Source: Candidatus Aminicenantota bacterium (GTDB lineage Bacteria; Acidobacteriota; UBA4820; DSQY01). From it: 5,971 nucleotides of DNA. Shown piece after piece: positions 1 to 5,498 of the stretch. Within the stretch, counting starts at the first letter, position 1. Each line of letters opens with the position of its first letter. The stretch lies in assembly GCA_027365515.1 (NCBI GenBank), contig DAHXMK010000282.1, positions 1 to 5,971 of the forward strand, read 5' to 3'. The notes under the pieces are model-generated. The model was not told the DNA's origin. It saw only the letters and a program-made list of their open reading frames with translations, and made no database searches. A program made the position numbers and the translations under genes.

Positions 1-67
1 CGATTCCGGCGCTGAGATGGGTCCACCGGCCGAAAGATTGAGGCGGACTAACTAAAATGGAGCCCCG
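1..67 (+). other. 5' flank of the transporter gene; possible tail of an upstream gene
   Basis: This short stretch lies upstream of the transporter start. One frame is open from base 2 and closes with TAA at 53-55, giving a hydrophilic 17-residue tail (DSGAEMGPPAERLRRTN). Another closes with TGA at 39-41. Either could be the end of a plus-strand gene lying outside the window, but the fragment is too short to choose. No promoter is recognisable. If the TAA frame is real, the upstream gene ends 12 bases before the transporter and the two would be cotranscribed. Confidence 0.2.
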
Positions 68-1540
68 ATGACTGAAAATCTTGCCGGTTCGATGAAAAAA
101 TTCAACGGGACGTTCTGGGCGGCGATAGCCGTCGAGCTTCTCCACTGCCTCGCCTCCTATACGATGCTCGACTACCTCATCGTCTATCTAGCCCAGGATT
201 TGGGCTTCGGCGACATCCGCGCAAACGCCCTCTACGGAATGTTGCTCTTCGCCGGGTGCTTCCTGCCGATCTTGATCGGCGCGCTCGCCGACCGATACGG
301 TTTCAGGGAGACGATGGTGGTCTCGCTGACCGTCATGGTGGCCGGCTACTTCCTGGCGAGCCAAGTAACTTCATATCCTGGAATGGCGGCGGCGCTTATA
401 GTCATAGCCTTGGGGGGGGCGGTAATAAAGCCGGTGATAGCGGGAACGGTGAAGTCCTGCTCCGATGAATCGAACCGCTCGCTCGGCTTTTCCATTTACT
501 ACACCGTCATCAACATCGGCTCGTCAATCGCCCCTTTCCTGGCAAACGGCGTGCGGGTTTCTACTGGTCATCCGGGATTGATCCTCGTTGCCTCCGGGAT
601 CGTCGAGGCTTTCGCGCTGGCGGTCACTTTCTTCTTTTTCAGAAACGTCGAGATTGACGAATCGGCCAAGGCTAAGCCGTTGTTAAAAGTCCTTTCGGAG
701 ATGGCCGTCGTGCTTGGCAACGCTAGGTTGATGATAACGGCGGCTGGCTGCGCGGCTATCTACTTCGCTTGCGGCCACTACGAAATCGAGGGGAGAACGA
801 TCGCCGCCGGAATCGCCGCGTGGGTGGGGCTCAATCTTCTTTGGGATTTCACCGGCAAGCTTGCGGCGGGAGAGAAATGGGGGAGAGGCCCGCTTCTGGA
901 CCGCCAACGCTTCGGAGACGGGCGGCTATTAGGTTTCATCATAATATTCTCTGGCGTTTGGGCGCTCTACAGCCAGATATGGACCAACATTCCCCTCTAT
1001 ATCACAACGCTAGACCCGGCCATGAAAGCGCACATCGAATGGTTCCAGGCCGTTGATCCGATCATGATCGTCCTTTTCCAGGTCCTCATAGGCAAATGGA
1101 TGGGGCGGTTCAGGCCGCTGCCAAGCATGGTTGCTGGAATCGTTATCTCGTCATTCGCCGTCGGCACCGTCAGCCTTTTTGGAGCGCATTTGGGCGCATG
1201 GGCGGTCGGCATCTCGCTCGGCATCTGGTCCGTCGGCGAGATGATGTTCAGCCCGCGGTCGGTCGAATACGTGACGGTCATCGCTCCTAAGGACAAGCTG
1301 GCCCTTTACATCGGCTACGGCTTCCTGCCGCTGGCGATAGGCTTCGGAGTCGGGCCGTCGCTCGGCGCCTTTCTCATCAGGCTCTTCGCGAAGATCGGCC
1401 ACGCCGAATGGGTCTGGTACGGCTTCGGCCTATGGGCGCTTGTCATCGCCGCGGCGCTGTGGATATATGATAAGCTTCTGAGCAGATCAAAGAGCGTCGG
1501 CGACGCGGCGCCGCCAACCGAAAAGAACAGCGCGGCGTGA
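68..1540 (+). CDS. MFS transporter, divergent POT/PTR2-like
   Basis: This is a 490-residue polytopic inner-membrane protein with about 12-14 hydrophobic helices and a hydrophilic tail of about 20 residues. The superfamily is shown by a motif A-like loop between helices 2 and 3, GALADRYGFR (71-80). POT (proton-dependent oligopeptide transporter) resemblance comes from GGAVIKPVIAGTVKS (116-130), FSIYYTVINIGSSIAP (141-156, cf. POT FYxxINxG), WALYSQ (298-303), FQAVDPIMIV (326-335) and GEMMFSP (390-396) followed by YVTVIAPKDK. The N-terminal POT motif ExxERFxYY is not present: helix 1 has E23 but continues LLHCLASYTM. Residues 221-261 may add two helices between the N and C halves, as in bacterial POTs. 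The ATG at 68 is chosen for GGAG at 59-62, five bases upstream; the ATG at 92 has no such site. A small-molecule or peptide symporter is plausible; the substrate is unknown. MFS membership is secure, the POT relationship is by-eye inference. Confidence 0.9.
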   Translation: MTENLAGSMKKFNGTFWAAIAVELLHCLASYTMLDYLIVYLAQDLGFGDIRANALYGMLLFAGCFLPILIGALADRYGFRETMVVSLTVMVAGYFLASQVTSYPGMAAALIVIALGGAVIKPVIAGTVKSCSDESNRSLGFSIYYTVINIGSSIAPFLANGVRVSTGHPGLILVASGIVEAFALAVTFFFFRNVEIDESAKAKPLLKVLSEMAVVLGNARLMITAAGCAAIYFACGHYEIEGRTIAAGIAAWVGLNLLWDFTGKLAAGEKWGRGPLLDRQRFGDGRLLGFIIIFSGVWALYSQIWTNIPLYITTLDPAMKAHIEWFQAVDPIMIVLFQVLIGKWMGRFRPLPSMVAGIVISSFAVGTVSLFGAHLGAWAVGISLGIWSVGEMMFSPRSVEYVTVIAPKDKLALYIGYGFLPLAIGFGVGPSLGAFLIRLFAKIGHAEWVWYGFGLWALVIAAALWIYDKLLSRSKSVGDAAPPTEKNSAA

Positions 1541-1563
1541 AGCTGACGAAGAAAACATGACAG

Positions 1564-1605
1564 GGCAAGAGAAGTGTAATGGATTGTAGTCGTTCAACTC
1601 TTGCC
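1564..1605 (+). repeat. 8-bp inverted repeat downstream of the transporter stop
   Basis: GGCAAGAG at 1564-1571 is exactly complementary to CTCTTGCC at 1598-1605, leaving a 26-base loop. It begins 24 bases after the transporter stop codon. A transcript could form this stem, but no U-run follows, so it is not a typical intrinsic terminator. It could stabilise the 3' end of the upstream message or be chance. Confidence 0.3.
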
Positions 1606-1618
1606 GTCGAGAATCGCC

Positions 1619-1635
1619 ATAATGAATGTCATTAT
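1619..1635. promoter_or_regulatory. Perfect AT-rich palindrome, candidate operator
   Basis: ATAATGA (1619-1625), a three-base spacer ATG and TCATTAT (1629-1635) form a perfect 7-bp inverted repeat 65 bases before the start of the zinc-ribbon gene. Its AT-richness stands out in this GC-rich DNA. The symmetry and position suit a binding site for a dimeric transcription factor, and CATAAT at 1618-1623 could be an overlapped -10 element. I do not recognise the regulator, and none is encoded in the window. Confidence 0.35.
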
Positions 1636-1689
1636 TGTGAGCGCCTTGCGACCTTGACCGCCATGCAGGGCTCTGCTACTGTGTGGTTG

Positions 1690-1694
1690 GGAGG
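1690..1694 (+). promoter_or_regulatory. Ribosome binding site that fixes the zinc-ribbon gene start
   Basis: GGAGG sits inside GGGAGGAG (1689-1696) and lies six bases before the ATG at 1701. An in-frame GTG at 1683 would extend the protein by six residues, but it lies upstream of this site and has no Shine-Dalgarno of its own, so 1701 is preferred. Confidence 0.7.
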
Positions 1695-1700
1695 AGTGTA

Positions 1701-2330
1701 ATGGCCAGGATCGAGTTCACCGACAACTATCAGGACCTTTCGACCGAGAGCGGCTTTCAGTTCAAGTTCTTCTGCCAGTGCTGCGGCAACGGCTACATGT
1801 CGAGCTGGAAGGCCAACAAGCTCGGCGTCGCGAGCCATCTGATGCGGGGCGCGGGCAACGTGCTGGGCGGCGTTTTCGGAAGAGCCGCATCCGGCGCCTA
1901 CGAGGTGCAAGAAGCGATCGGCGGGCCGGCCCACGACTCGGCCCTTCAGGATGCGGTCAATGAGATACGCCCTCTTTTCGTGCAGTGCAAGCGCTGCGGC
2001 CAGTGGGTTTGCAAGGAAATCTGCTGGAACGCCGAGCGGAGCCTCTGCAAGAAGTGCGCTCCCATCCTCCAGCGGGAGCTTGCCGCCAAACAGGCATCAA
2101 TCCAGGCAGAGCAGGCGGAGCAGAAGCTGCGTGACATGGACCTAACGGAGGGCGTTGACCTGAAGTCCACCGCGGCCGTCCTCTGTCCAAAGTGTGGCGC
2201 CGAGGCCCAGGGCGGCAAGTTCTGTCCAGAGTGCGGCGCCTCGCTCGTGCCCAAGAGCGAGTGTCCCAAGTGTGGTACCCAGGTCAAGGCGGGGGCGAAG
2301 TTCTGCCCCGAATGCGGCAATAAGTTCTGA
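1701..2330 (+). CDS. Multi-zinc-site protein with C-terminal tandem zinc ribbons
   Basis: This is a 209-residue soluble protein with 19 cysteines. N-terminal region: CQCCG at 25-29, then a Gly/Ala-rich stretch (about 42-75) without cysteines, then C96-x2-C99, C104, C108 and C116-x2-C119. This looks like one or two treble-ribbon or RING-like zinc sites, with C25/C28 possibly pairing with C96/C99. Residues about 120-150 are Ala/Gln/Glu-rich and probably helical, perhaps a short coiled coil. The C-terminus carries two classic zinc ribbons, C162/C165/C175/C178 and C188/C191/C202/C205, both of the form CPKCG...KFCPECG (double zinc ribbon, DZR-like). No DNA-binding or catalytic domain is recognisable, so a scaffold or protein-protein interaction role is inferred. 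The start is fixed by GGAGG at 1690-1694. The TGA shares its final A with the next gene's ATG, so the two products are probably made together. Zinc binding is well supported; the function is unknown. Confidence 0.85.
   Translation: MARIEFTDNYQDLSTESGFQFKFFCQCCGNGYMSSWKANKLGVASHLMRGAGNVLGGVFGRAASGAYEVQEAIGGPAHDSALQDAVNEIRPLFVQCKRCGQWVCKEICWNAERSLCKKCAPILQRELAAKQASIQAEQAEQKLRDMDLTEGVDLKSTAAVLCPKCGAEAQGGKFCPECGASLVPKSECPKCGTQVKAGAKFCPECGNKF
2184..2318 (+). repeat. Tandem zinc-ribbon coding repeat
   Basis: Two diverged in-frame copies (2184-2237 and 2262-2318) encode CPKCGAEAQGGKFCPECG and CPKCGTQVKAGAKFCPECG. The second has one extra residue between the two cysteine pairs. The DNA differs at many third positions, so this is an old duplication or the ordinary DZR arrangement, not a recent event. 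Confidence 0.6.
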
Positions 2331-3547
2331 TGAAGGGCCGTTGCCAGCTCGCAATCTCGTCCGTGGAAACGCAGAGCCCGCCTTCGTCCCAAGCCTCGTG
2401 GGCTTTGGAAAACGACATAATCACAATCTCCTCGCAGGCCGCGGGGACCATCGCGCTGGCGCTGGCGGAGGTCTCGGCCATGGCTTTTGACGGAGCCACG
2501 CTGGCGCTAGGTGTAAAGGGAAGGCGGATGTTCCTTTCCAAGCTGGGCGCCGACGGCCCCACGCTAAACGAAATGCTGGCGCGCCAGTGGCCGATTCTTC
2601 GCGCGGGGGCGTTGAGGCTTCAAGGCAAAGGCGAACCGCGCTCGTGCCAGTGCCACTGTTCGAAATCGGGCGCGCCGCCATTTCCTGGACGGGCCATCAT
2701 CTACGACGATCTCATGCTCTTCCATCTTGAAGGGGGAGACGTCGAGCCGCTCTTCTTCCCTCTCATGAAAGAGACTTCTTTCGACGAGGCCTCCTTTTCG
2801 GTCACCGTCAACGGCTGGCAGGGGGAGAGCTTCAACTTCTCGAAGCTCGGCCCAAAGACGGCGGAGTTCTTTGGGAACGTGGCCGCCGCGCGGGAGACGC
2901 TGGCCAGGGAAGCTTTGGGGTTTATAAAAACCTGCCTGCCTTCGCTTGATGCCTTCGACCAGATGTCGCTTTCGGCCGAGTGGCTGCCTGGGAGGCTGCT
3001 TTCACTTGAGAAGCTCGGGTCTCTCGCGCCAGGCGTTCCAGGTGCCATCGAGGCGCTCGTTTCTCTTCTGCCCAGAAAGAAGGAGTGGGCCGCGATTCGT
3101 TCAGGACGGCAGGAGGCGGAACTCTTTCTCGCGCTTGCTCACTCCAGCGAAGCGGCGGGGGAAAGCGAAGAGGAGGCGGGCGGCATAGAGGCGGCCCCAG
3201 AGGATGAGCGGGCCGAGAAGACCGCTCCGCCCGCGCTTCCGGCTACGCTGTGGGGTGCCGCCAGAATCGGCGAGAGGCTAGTTCTTGAATCGCTCTCGGA
3301 AGGCGACAGGGCGACTTACGTCTTCAGCGGCGCTGAAGAGTGTCTTCCAATGCTTTCGATGCTTCTATGCGCGCCGCAATTTTCGAGAGAGGCGCTTTAC
3401 ATGCCGCTGGGAAAGCTCGTCGGCGAAAGAGCGCAACTGGCCACTGCCGCGCGCGAATTGAAGTTTCTGGCTTCGCTCAGGCAGCGGCTGAGCGCAAGAG
3501 TTATCCACCGTTCCTTTGGGACGTGGAGCAAGACGCTGGGCCTTTGA
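2330..3547 (+). CDS. Hypothetical protein with duplicated PH-like beta-rich module
   Basis: This 405-residue protein belongs to no family I can name. It has no signal peptide and no clear membrane helix. Residues about 28-92 alternate short hydrophobic strands with a closing MFLSKLG (67-73) and a helix. Residues about 121-195 repeat this plan, closing with FNFSKLG (168-174) followed by a helix. The strands-then-helix layout is that of PH-like (pleckstrin-homology fold) modules, inferred by eye. A third, weaker copy may lie at 305-360. A helical segment (about 200-270) and an acidic Glu/Ala-rich linker (272-298) separate the halves. A CQCHC cluster (106-110) sits between modules 1 and 2. The ATG at 2330 overlaps the upstream TGA by one base; there is no separate Shine-Dalgarno, so translation is probably coupled to the zinc-ribbon gene. 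Residues 1-25 are low-complexity, and a GTG at 2363 is a possible alternative start. Coding status is strong from frame length and coupling; the function is unknown. Confidence 0.8.
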   Translation: MKGRCQLAISSVETQSPPSSQASWALENDIITISSQAAGTIALALAEVSAMAFDGATLALGVKGRRMFLSKLGADGPTLNEMLARQWPILRAGALRLQGKGEPRSCQCHCSKSGAPPFPGRAIIYDDLMLFHLEGGDVEPLFFPLMKETSFDEASFSVTVNGWQGESFNFSKLGPKTAEFFGNVAAARETLAREALGFIKTCLPSLDAFDQMSLSAEWLPGRLLSLEKLGSLAPGVPGAIEALVSLLPRKKEWAAIRSGRQEAELFLALAHSSEAAGESEEEAGGIEAAPEDERAEKTAPPALPATLWGAARIGERLVLESLSEGDRATYVFSGAEECLPMLSMLLCAPQFSREALYMPLGKLVGERAQLATAARELKFLASLRQRLSARVIHRSFGTWSKTLGL

Positions 3548-3614
3548 TCGGCTCAATGGCGCATCAATCTGAAATATAGACCGGCCTGCGATTGGGCTGG
3601 AAACAACCGCGCCG

Positions 3615-5000
3615 TCAAAAGCCAATTCCCAATTCAATGCGAAGCGCCTGCTCGGTTGTCGGCGCGAGAAAACTGAAGCCGCTGCGGAGCAGGCGCGCGG
3701 GCACGGCGCGGCAGGAGTTGAGAAGCAGAGCCTTCCCCATCTCGCCCAACGCGAGCTTGACGGCCAGGGCCGGCAACGGCACCAAGGCGGGACGGTGGAG
3801 GAGTTTTCCCAATGTCCTGGCAAACTCCCCGTTTGTTATGGGCGAAGGAGCAACGGCGTTGACCGCGCCTTCAAGCGATTCGTCCATCAATGCGGCGTAA
3901 AATGCTCCGACCGCGTCGTCAAGGGATATCCAACTCATCCATTGGCGGCCGTCACCGGCGGGCCCTCCCAGGCCCAGCCTGAAAGGAACGACCATTCGCG
4001 GCAGCGCGCCGCCTCTGCCCGCGACCACCACTCCCAAACGCAAATGGACGACGCGAATCTCTTTTCGCCTGGCCGGTTCCGCTGCCTCTTCCCACCTACC
4101 GCATACATCGGCCAGAAAACCATCGCCCTGAGCGGAGGATTCGTCCAACTCCTCGTCGCCGCGGTCGCCGTAGAAACCGGTCGCCGAGGCGCAAACGACC
4201 ACCTTCGGCGGACGGTCAAGCGAAGCGAGCGCCTCGCAGAGAGCGCGCGTCGCGCCGGCGCGGCTCTGGAGGATGCGTTCCTTGAAGCCTTTTGTCCAGC
4301 GGGAGGCGGAAATGTTTTCGCCCGCTAAGTGGACCACCGCGTCCAGCCCTTCGAGCGGTCTCGTGTCAAAATGTCCATGGGGGTTCCAAGATATCTCGTC
4401 GCTCTCCTCGCGAGCCGGCCCGCGCACCATGGGAGCGACCGCGTGGCCGCCAGCCGAAAGAAAGGCGGAGAGAGCCGAGCCGATCAAGCCGGAGGCGCCG
4501 GTGATGCCGATCTTCAACGGGGGCCTGGCGCCGTATAATGCGTGGCGCTTTAGGTCAGCGGCCACCCTGTAGGAACGATAAGCAAAGGTGCGCTCAAGGT
4601 CGGCGGCGATGGCGCGCCCGGCGATGAGGTCGCCGGCAGCCCCAAAAGGAATGGTGTACTCAATCTCATCCTCGATGCTCGATTTGTCGGGGCCATCGGA
4701 AATAAACGCGTGCTGATGGCGCCAATGGCGGAACGGCCCCTTCAACTGTTCATCGCAAAAGCGCCTGGGCGGGTCGTAGCCGTAGTGGCCGGCCTCCCAT
4801 TGAAATGTGACGGGGCCTTTTCTGACAAGAAAAACGAGACGGCCCCTGTCGTCGAGGCCGCCGCTTCTGGAGATGATCTCGACCCGCTGAAATGGAGGAA
4901 CCAGCCTCTCGAAGGCGCCCCTGCGCTCATGCCACGCGAAGGCCTCCTCGGCGGAAACATCCAGTCTGGTCGAGTGGCGAAAGGCGTGCACGTGGCTCAA
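3615..5000 (-). CDS. SRPBCC domain fused to TIGR01777-family NAD(P)-dependent epimerase
   Basis: This is a 461-residue two-domain cytoplasmic protein. Residues about 5-155 are an SRPBCC (START-like, cyclase/dehydrase type) ligand-binding domain with the signature WHERRGAFERLVPPF (23-37). Residues 162-461 form an atypical short-chain dehydrogenase/epimerase of the TIGR01777 (YfcH/SDR39U1-like) family: a Rossmann motif TGASGLIG (167-174), HLAGENI (224-230), the family hallmark SATGFYGDRGDEELDE (272-287), MSWISLDDAVGAF (355-367) and a C-terminal GFSF (441-444). The fused form is known in several GC-rich bacteria. The physiological substrate is not established. It follows the four-helix membrane protein by 7 bases. 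The start is unusual: TTG at 5000 with no Shine-Dalgarno; GTG at 4991 also fits family N-termini and would remove three residues. Coupled translation from the upstream stop at 5008 is likely. Confidence 0.93.
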   Translation of the reverse strand: MSHVHAFRHSTRLDVSAEEAFAWHERRGAFERLVPPFQRVEIISRSGGLDDRGRLVFLVRKGPVTFQWEAGHYGYDPPRRFCDEQLKGPFRHWRHQHAFISDGPDKSSIEDEIEYTIPFGAAGDLIAGRAIAADLERTFAYRSYRVAADLKRHALYGARPPLKIGITGASGLIGSALSAFLSAGGHAVAPMVRGPAREESDEISWNPHGHFDTRPLEGLDAVVHLAGENISASRWTKGFKERILQSRAGATRALCEALASLDRPPKVVVCASATGFYGDRGDEELDESSAQGDGFLADVCGRWEEAAEPARRKEIRVVHLRLGVVVAGRGGALPRMVVPFRLGLGGPAGDGRQWMSWISLDDAVGAFYAALMDESLEGAVNAVAPSPITNGEFARTLGKLLHRPALVPLPALAVKLALGEMGKALLLNSCRAVPARLLRSGFSFLAPTTEQALRIELGIGF

Positions 5001-5007
5001 TCGAAAT

Positions 5008-5463
5008 TCAGCCGTTCACGTGTTCGGCGGCGTATTGTTCCCACGCCGAGCGGCTCGGGAAGCAGAGGAAAATGCCCGCCAGTGAAGCGGCGAGAAGAGA
5101 GTAGAAAAGCATTCGATCGCCGGTGAGAAAGAAAATAACAAGGCCGGCTAGTCCGGCCATTTCGCAAAGAAGCGTCGAGAAGAGGGTGGCGCTGAAGAGA
5201 CGTGCAACCTGGGGCGCAAAATCGGCGCTTGCTCTCGTGGGCCCAAGTTTGCCGCCGATGGCGGCGCGGCGCGCCCAATATGACGCGGGAAAAAGAAGCG
5301 CCGCGGCGCAGGCGATGGCGATGCCGATTGATGAGCCGCCCATAGGGCGGGAGCCGGCGAACGATGGGTTCTTGGCGATGACTTCCGCCACTACCGCATA
5401 TAGGACCACGGATGCGGCCATTGAGCCCCAGACGATTCTTGCTTTCATGATTGCCTGATCCAT
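5008..5463 (-). CDS. Small membrane protein, four predicted transmembrane helices
   Basis: This 151-residue hydrophobic protein belongs to no family I recognise. Predicted membrane helices lie at about 10-30, 44-64, 90-114 and 117-136, the last two forming a tight hairpin with TGDR in the turn. The loop at 65-89 is basic (ARRAAIGGKLGPTR), which suggests a cytoplasmic side and so both termini inside. The C-terminus is polar (SRSAWEQYAAEHVNG). The ATG at 5463 is chosen because AGGAG (5474-5470) lies six bases upstream; in-frame TTG at 5496 and ATG at 5490 would add 11 or 9 residues but have no binding site. It lies 35 bases after the cyclase gene and 7 bases before the epimerase gene, so the three are probably cotranscribed. 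No catalytic motif is visible. It could be a membrane partner of a neighbour, but nothing in its sequence shows this. Confidence 0.8.
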   Translation of the reverse strand: MDQAIMKARIVWGSMAASVVLYAVVAEVIAKNPSFAGSRPMGGSSIGIAIACAAALLFPASYWARRAAIGGKLGPTRASADFAPQVARLFSATLFSTLLCEMAGLAGLVIFFLTGDRMLFYSLLAASLAGIFLCFPSRSAWEQYAAEHVNG

Positions 5464-5469
5464 TCGCTT

Positions 5470-5474
5470 CTCCT
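5470..5474 (-). promoter_or_regulatory. Ribosome binding site that fixes the membrane-protein start
   Basis: CTCCT on the plus strand reads AGGAG on the minus strand, six bases before the ATG at 5463. It selects that start over the upstream in-frame ATG (5490) and TTG (5496). Confidence 0.65.
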
Positions 5475-5498
5475 GAACGAACCGCCACATAGCCAAAA

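Larger units (their letters stand above)
1541..1700 (+). other. Intergenic leader of the zinc-ribbon/PH-like gene pair
   Basis: This 160-base gap is less GC-rich than its surroundings. It holds an 8-bp inverted repeat (GGCAAGAG 1564-1571 with CTCTTGCC 1598-1605), a perfect 7-bp AT-rich palindrome (1619-1635) and a strong ribosome binding site (1690-1694). TTGACC (1654-1659), a 17-base spacer and TACTGT (1677-1682) is a weak sigma70-like candidate, but its start point would fall on the Shine-Dalgarno. CATAAT at 1618-1623 resembles a -10 box and overlaps the palindrome, but has no good -35 partner. The gap probably contains the promoter of the downstream pair; I cannot place it. Confidence 0.4.

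Noticed and set aside
1557..1589. Ten-codon open frame MTGQEKCNGL after the transporter stop
   Set aside because: Too short to support, with only a weak purine stretch upstream. A leader peptide is possible, but no attenuator-like alternative hairpins follow.
1654..1682. TTGACC-17-TACTGT as a sigma70 promoter
   Set aside because: The -10 box matches only three of six bases and the start point would land on the Shine-Dalgarno, leaving no leader.
1683..1700. GTG start six codons upstream of the zinc-ribbon protein ATG
   Set aside because: The strong GGAGG at 1690-1694 lies inside this extension and is correctly spaced for the ATG at 1701.
1946..2392. Minus-strand 148-residue open frame with repeated PHSGQN/PHFGQ patterns
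   Set aside because: It is the antisense shadow of the CPKCG/CPECG zinc-ribbon codons on the plus strand; the apparent repeat is a by-product of the zinc-ribbon repeat, and there is no ribosome binding site.
3581..3600. Possible hairpin CCGGCC / GGCTGG in the convergent gap, as a shared terminator
   Set aside because: The stem is six pairs with one G-U, and becomes an A-C mismatch on the minus strand. No U-run follows on the plus side and only a weak one on the minus side. The 67-base gap shows no convincing terminator.
3795..4328. Plus-strand 177-residue open frame opposite the epimerase
   Set aside because: The opposing frame carries unmistakable family motifs along its whole length; this translation has no recognisable domain and is a GC-rich shadow.
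5464..5496. Eleven-residue N-terminal extension of the membrane protein from TTG 5496 or ATG 5490
   Set aside because: AGGAG lies within the extension and is correctly spaced for the ATG at 5463; neither upstream start has a binding site.
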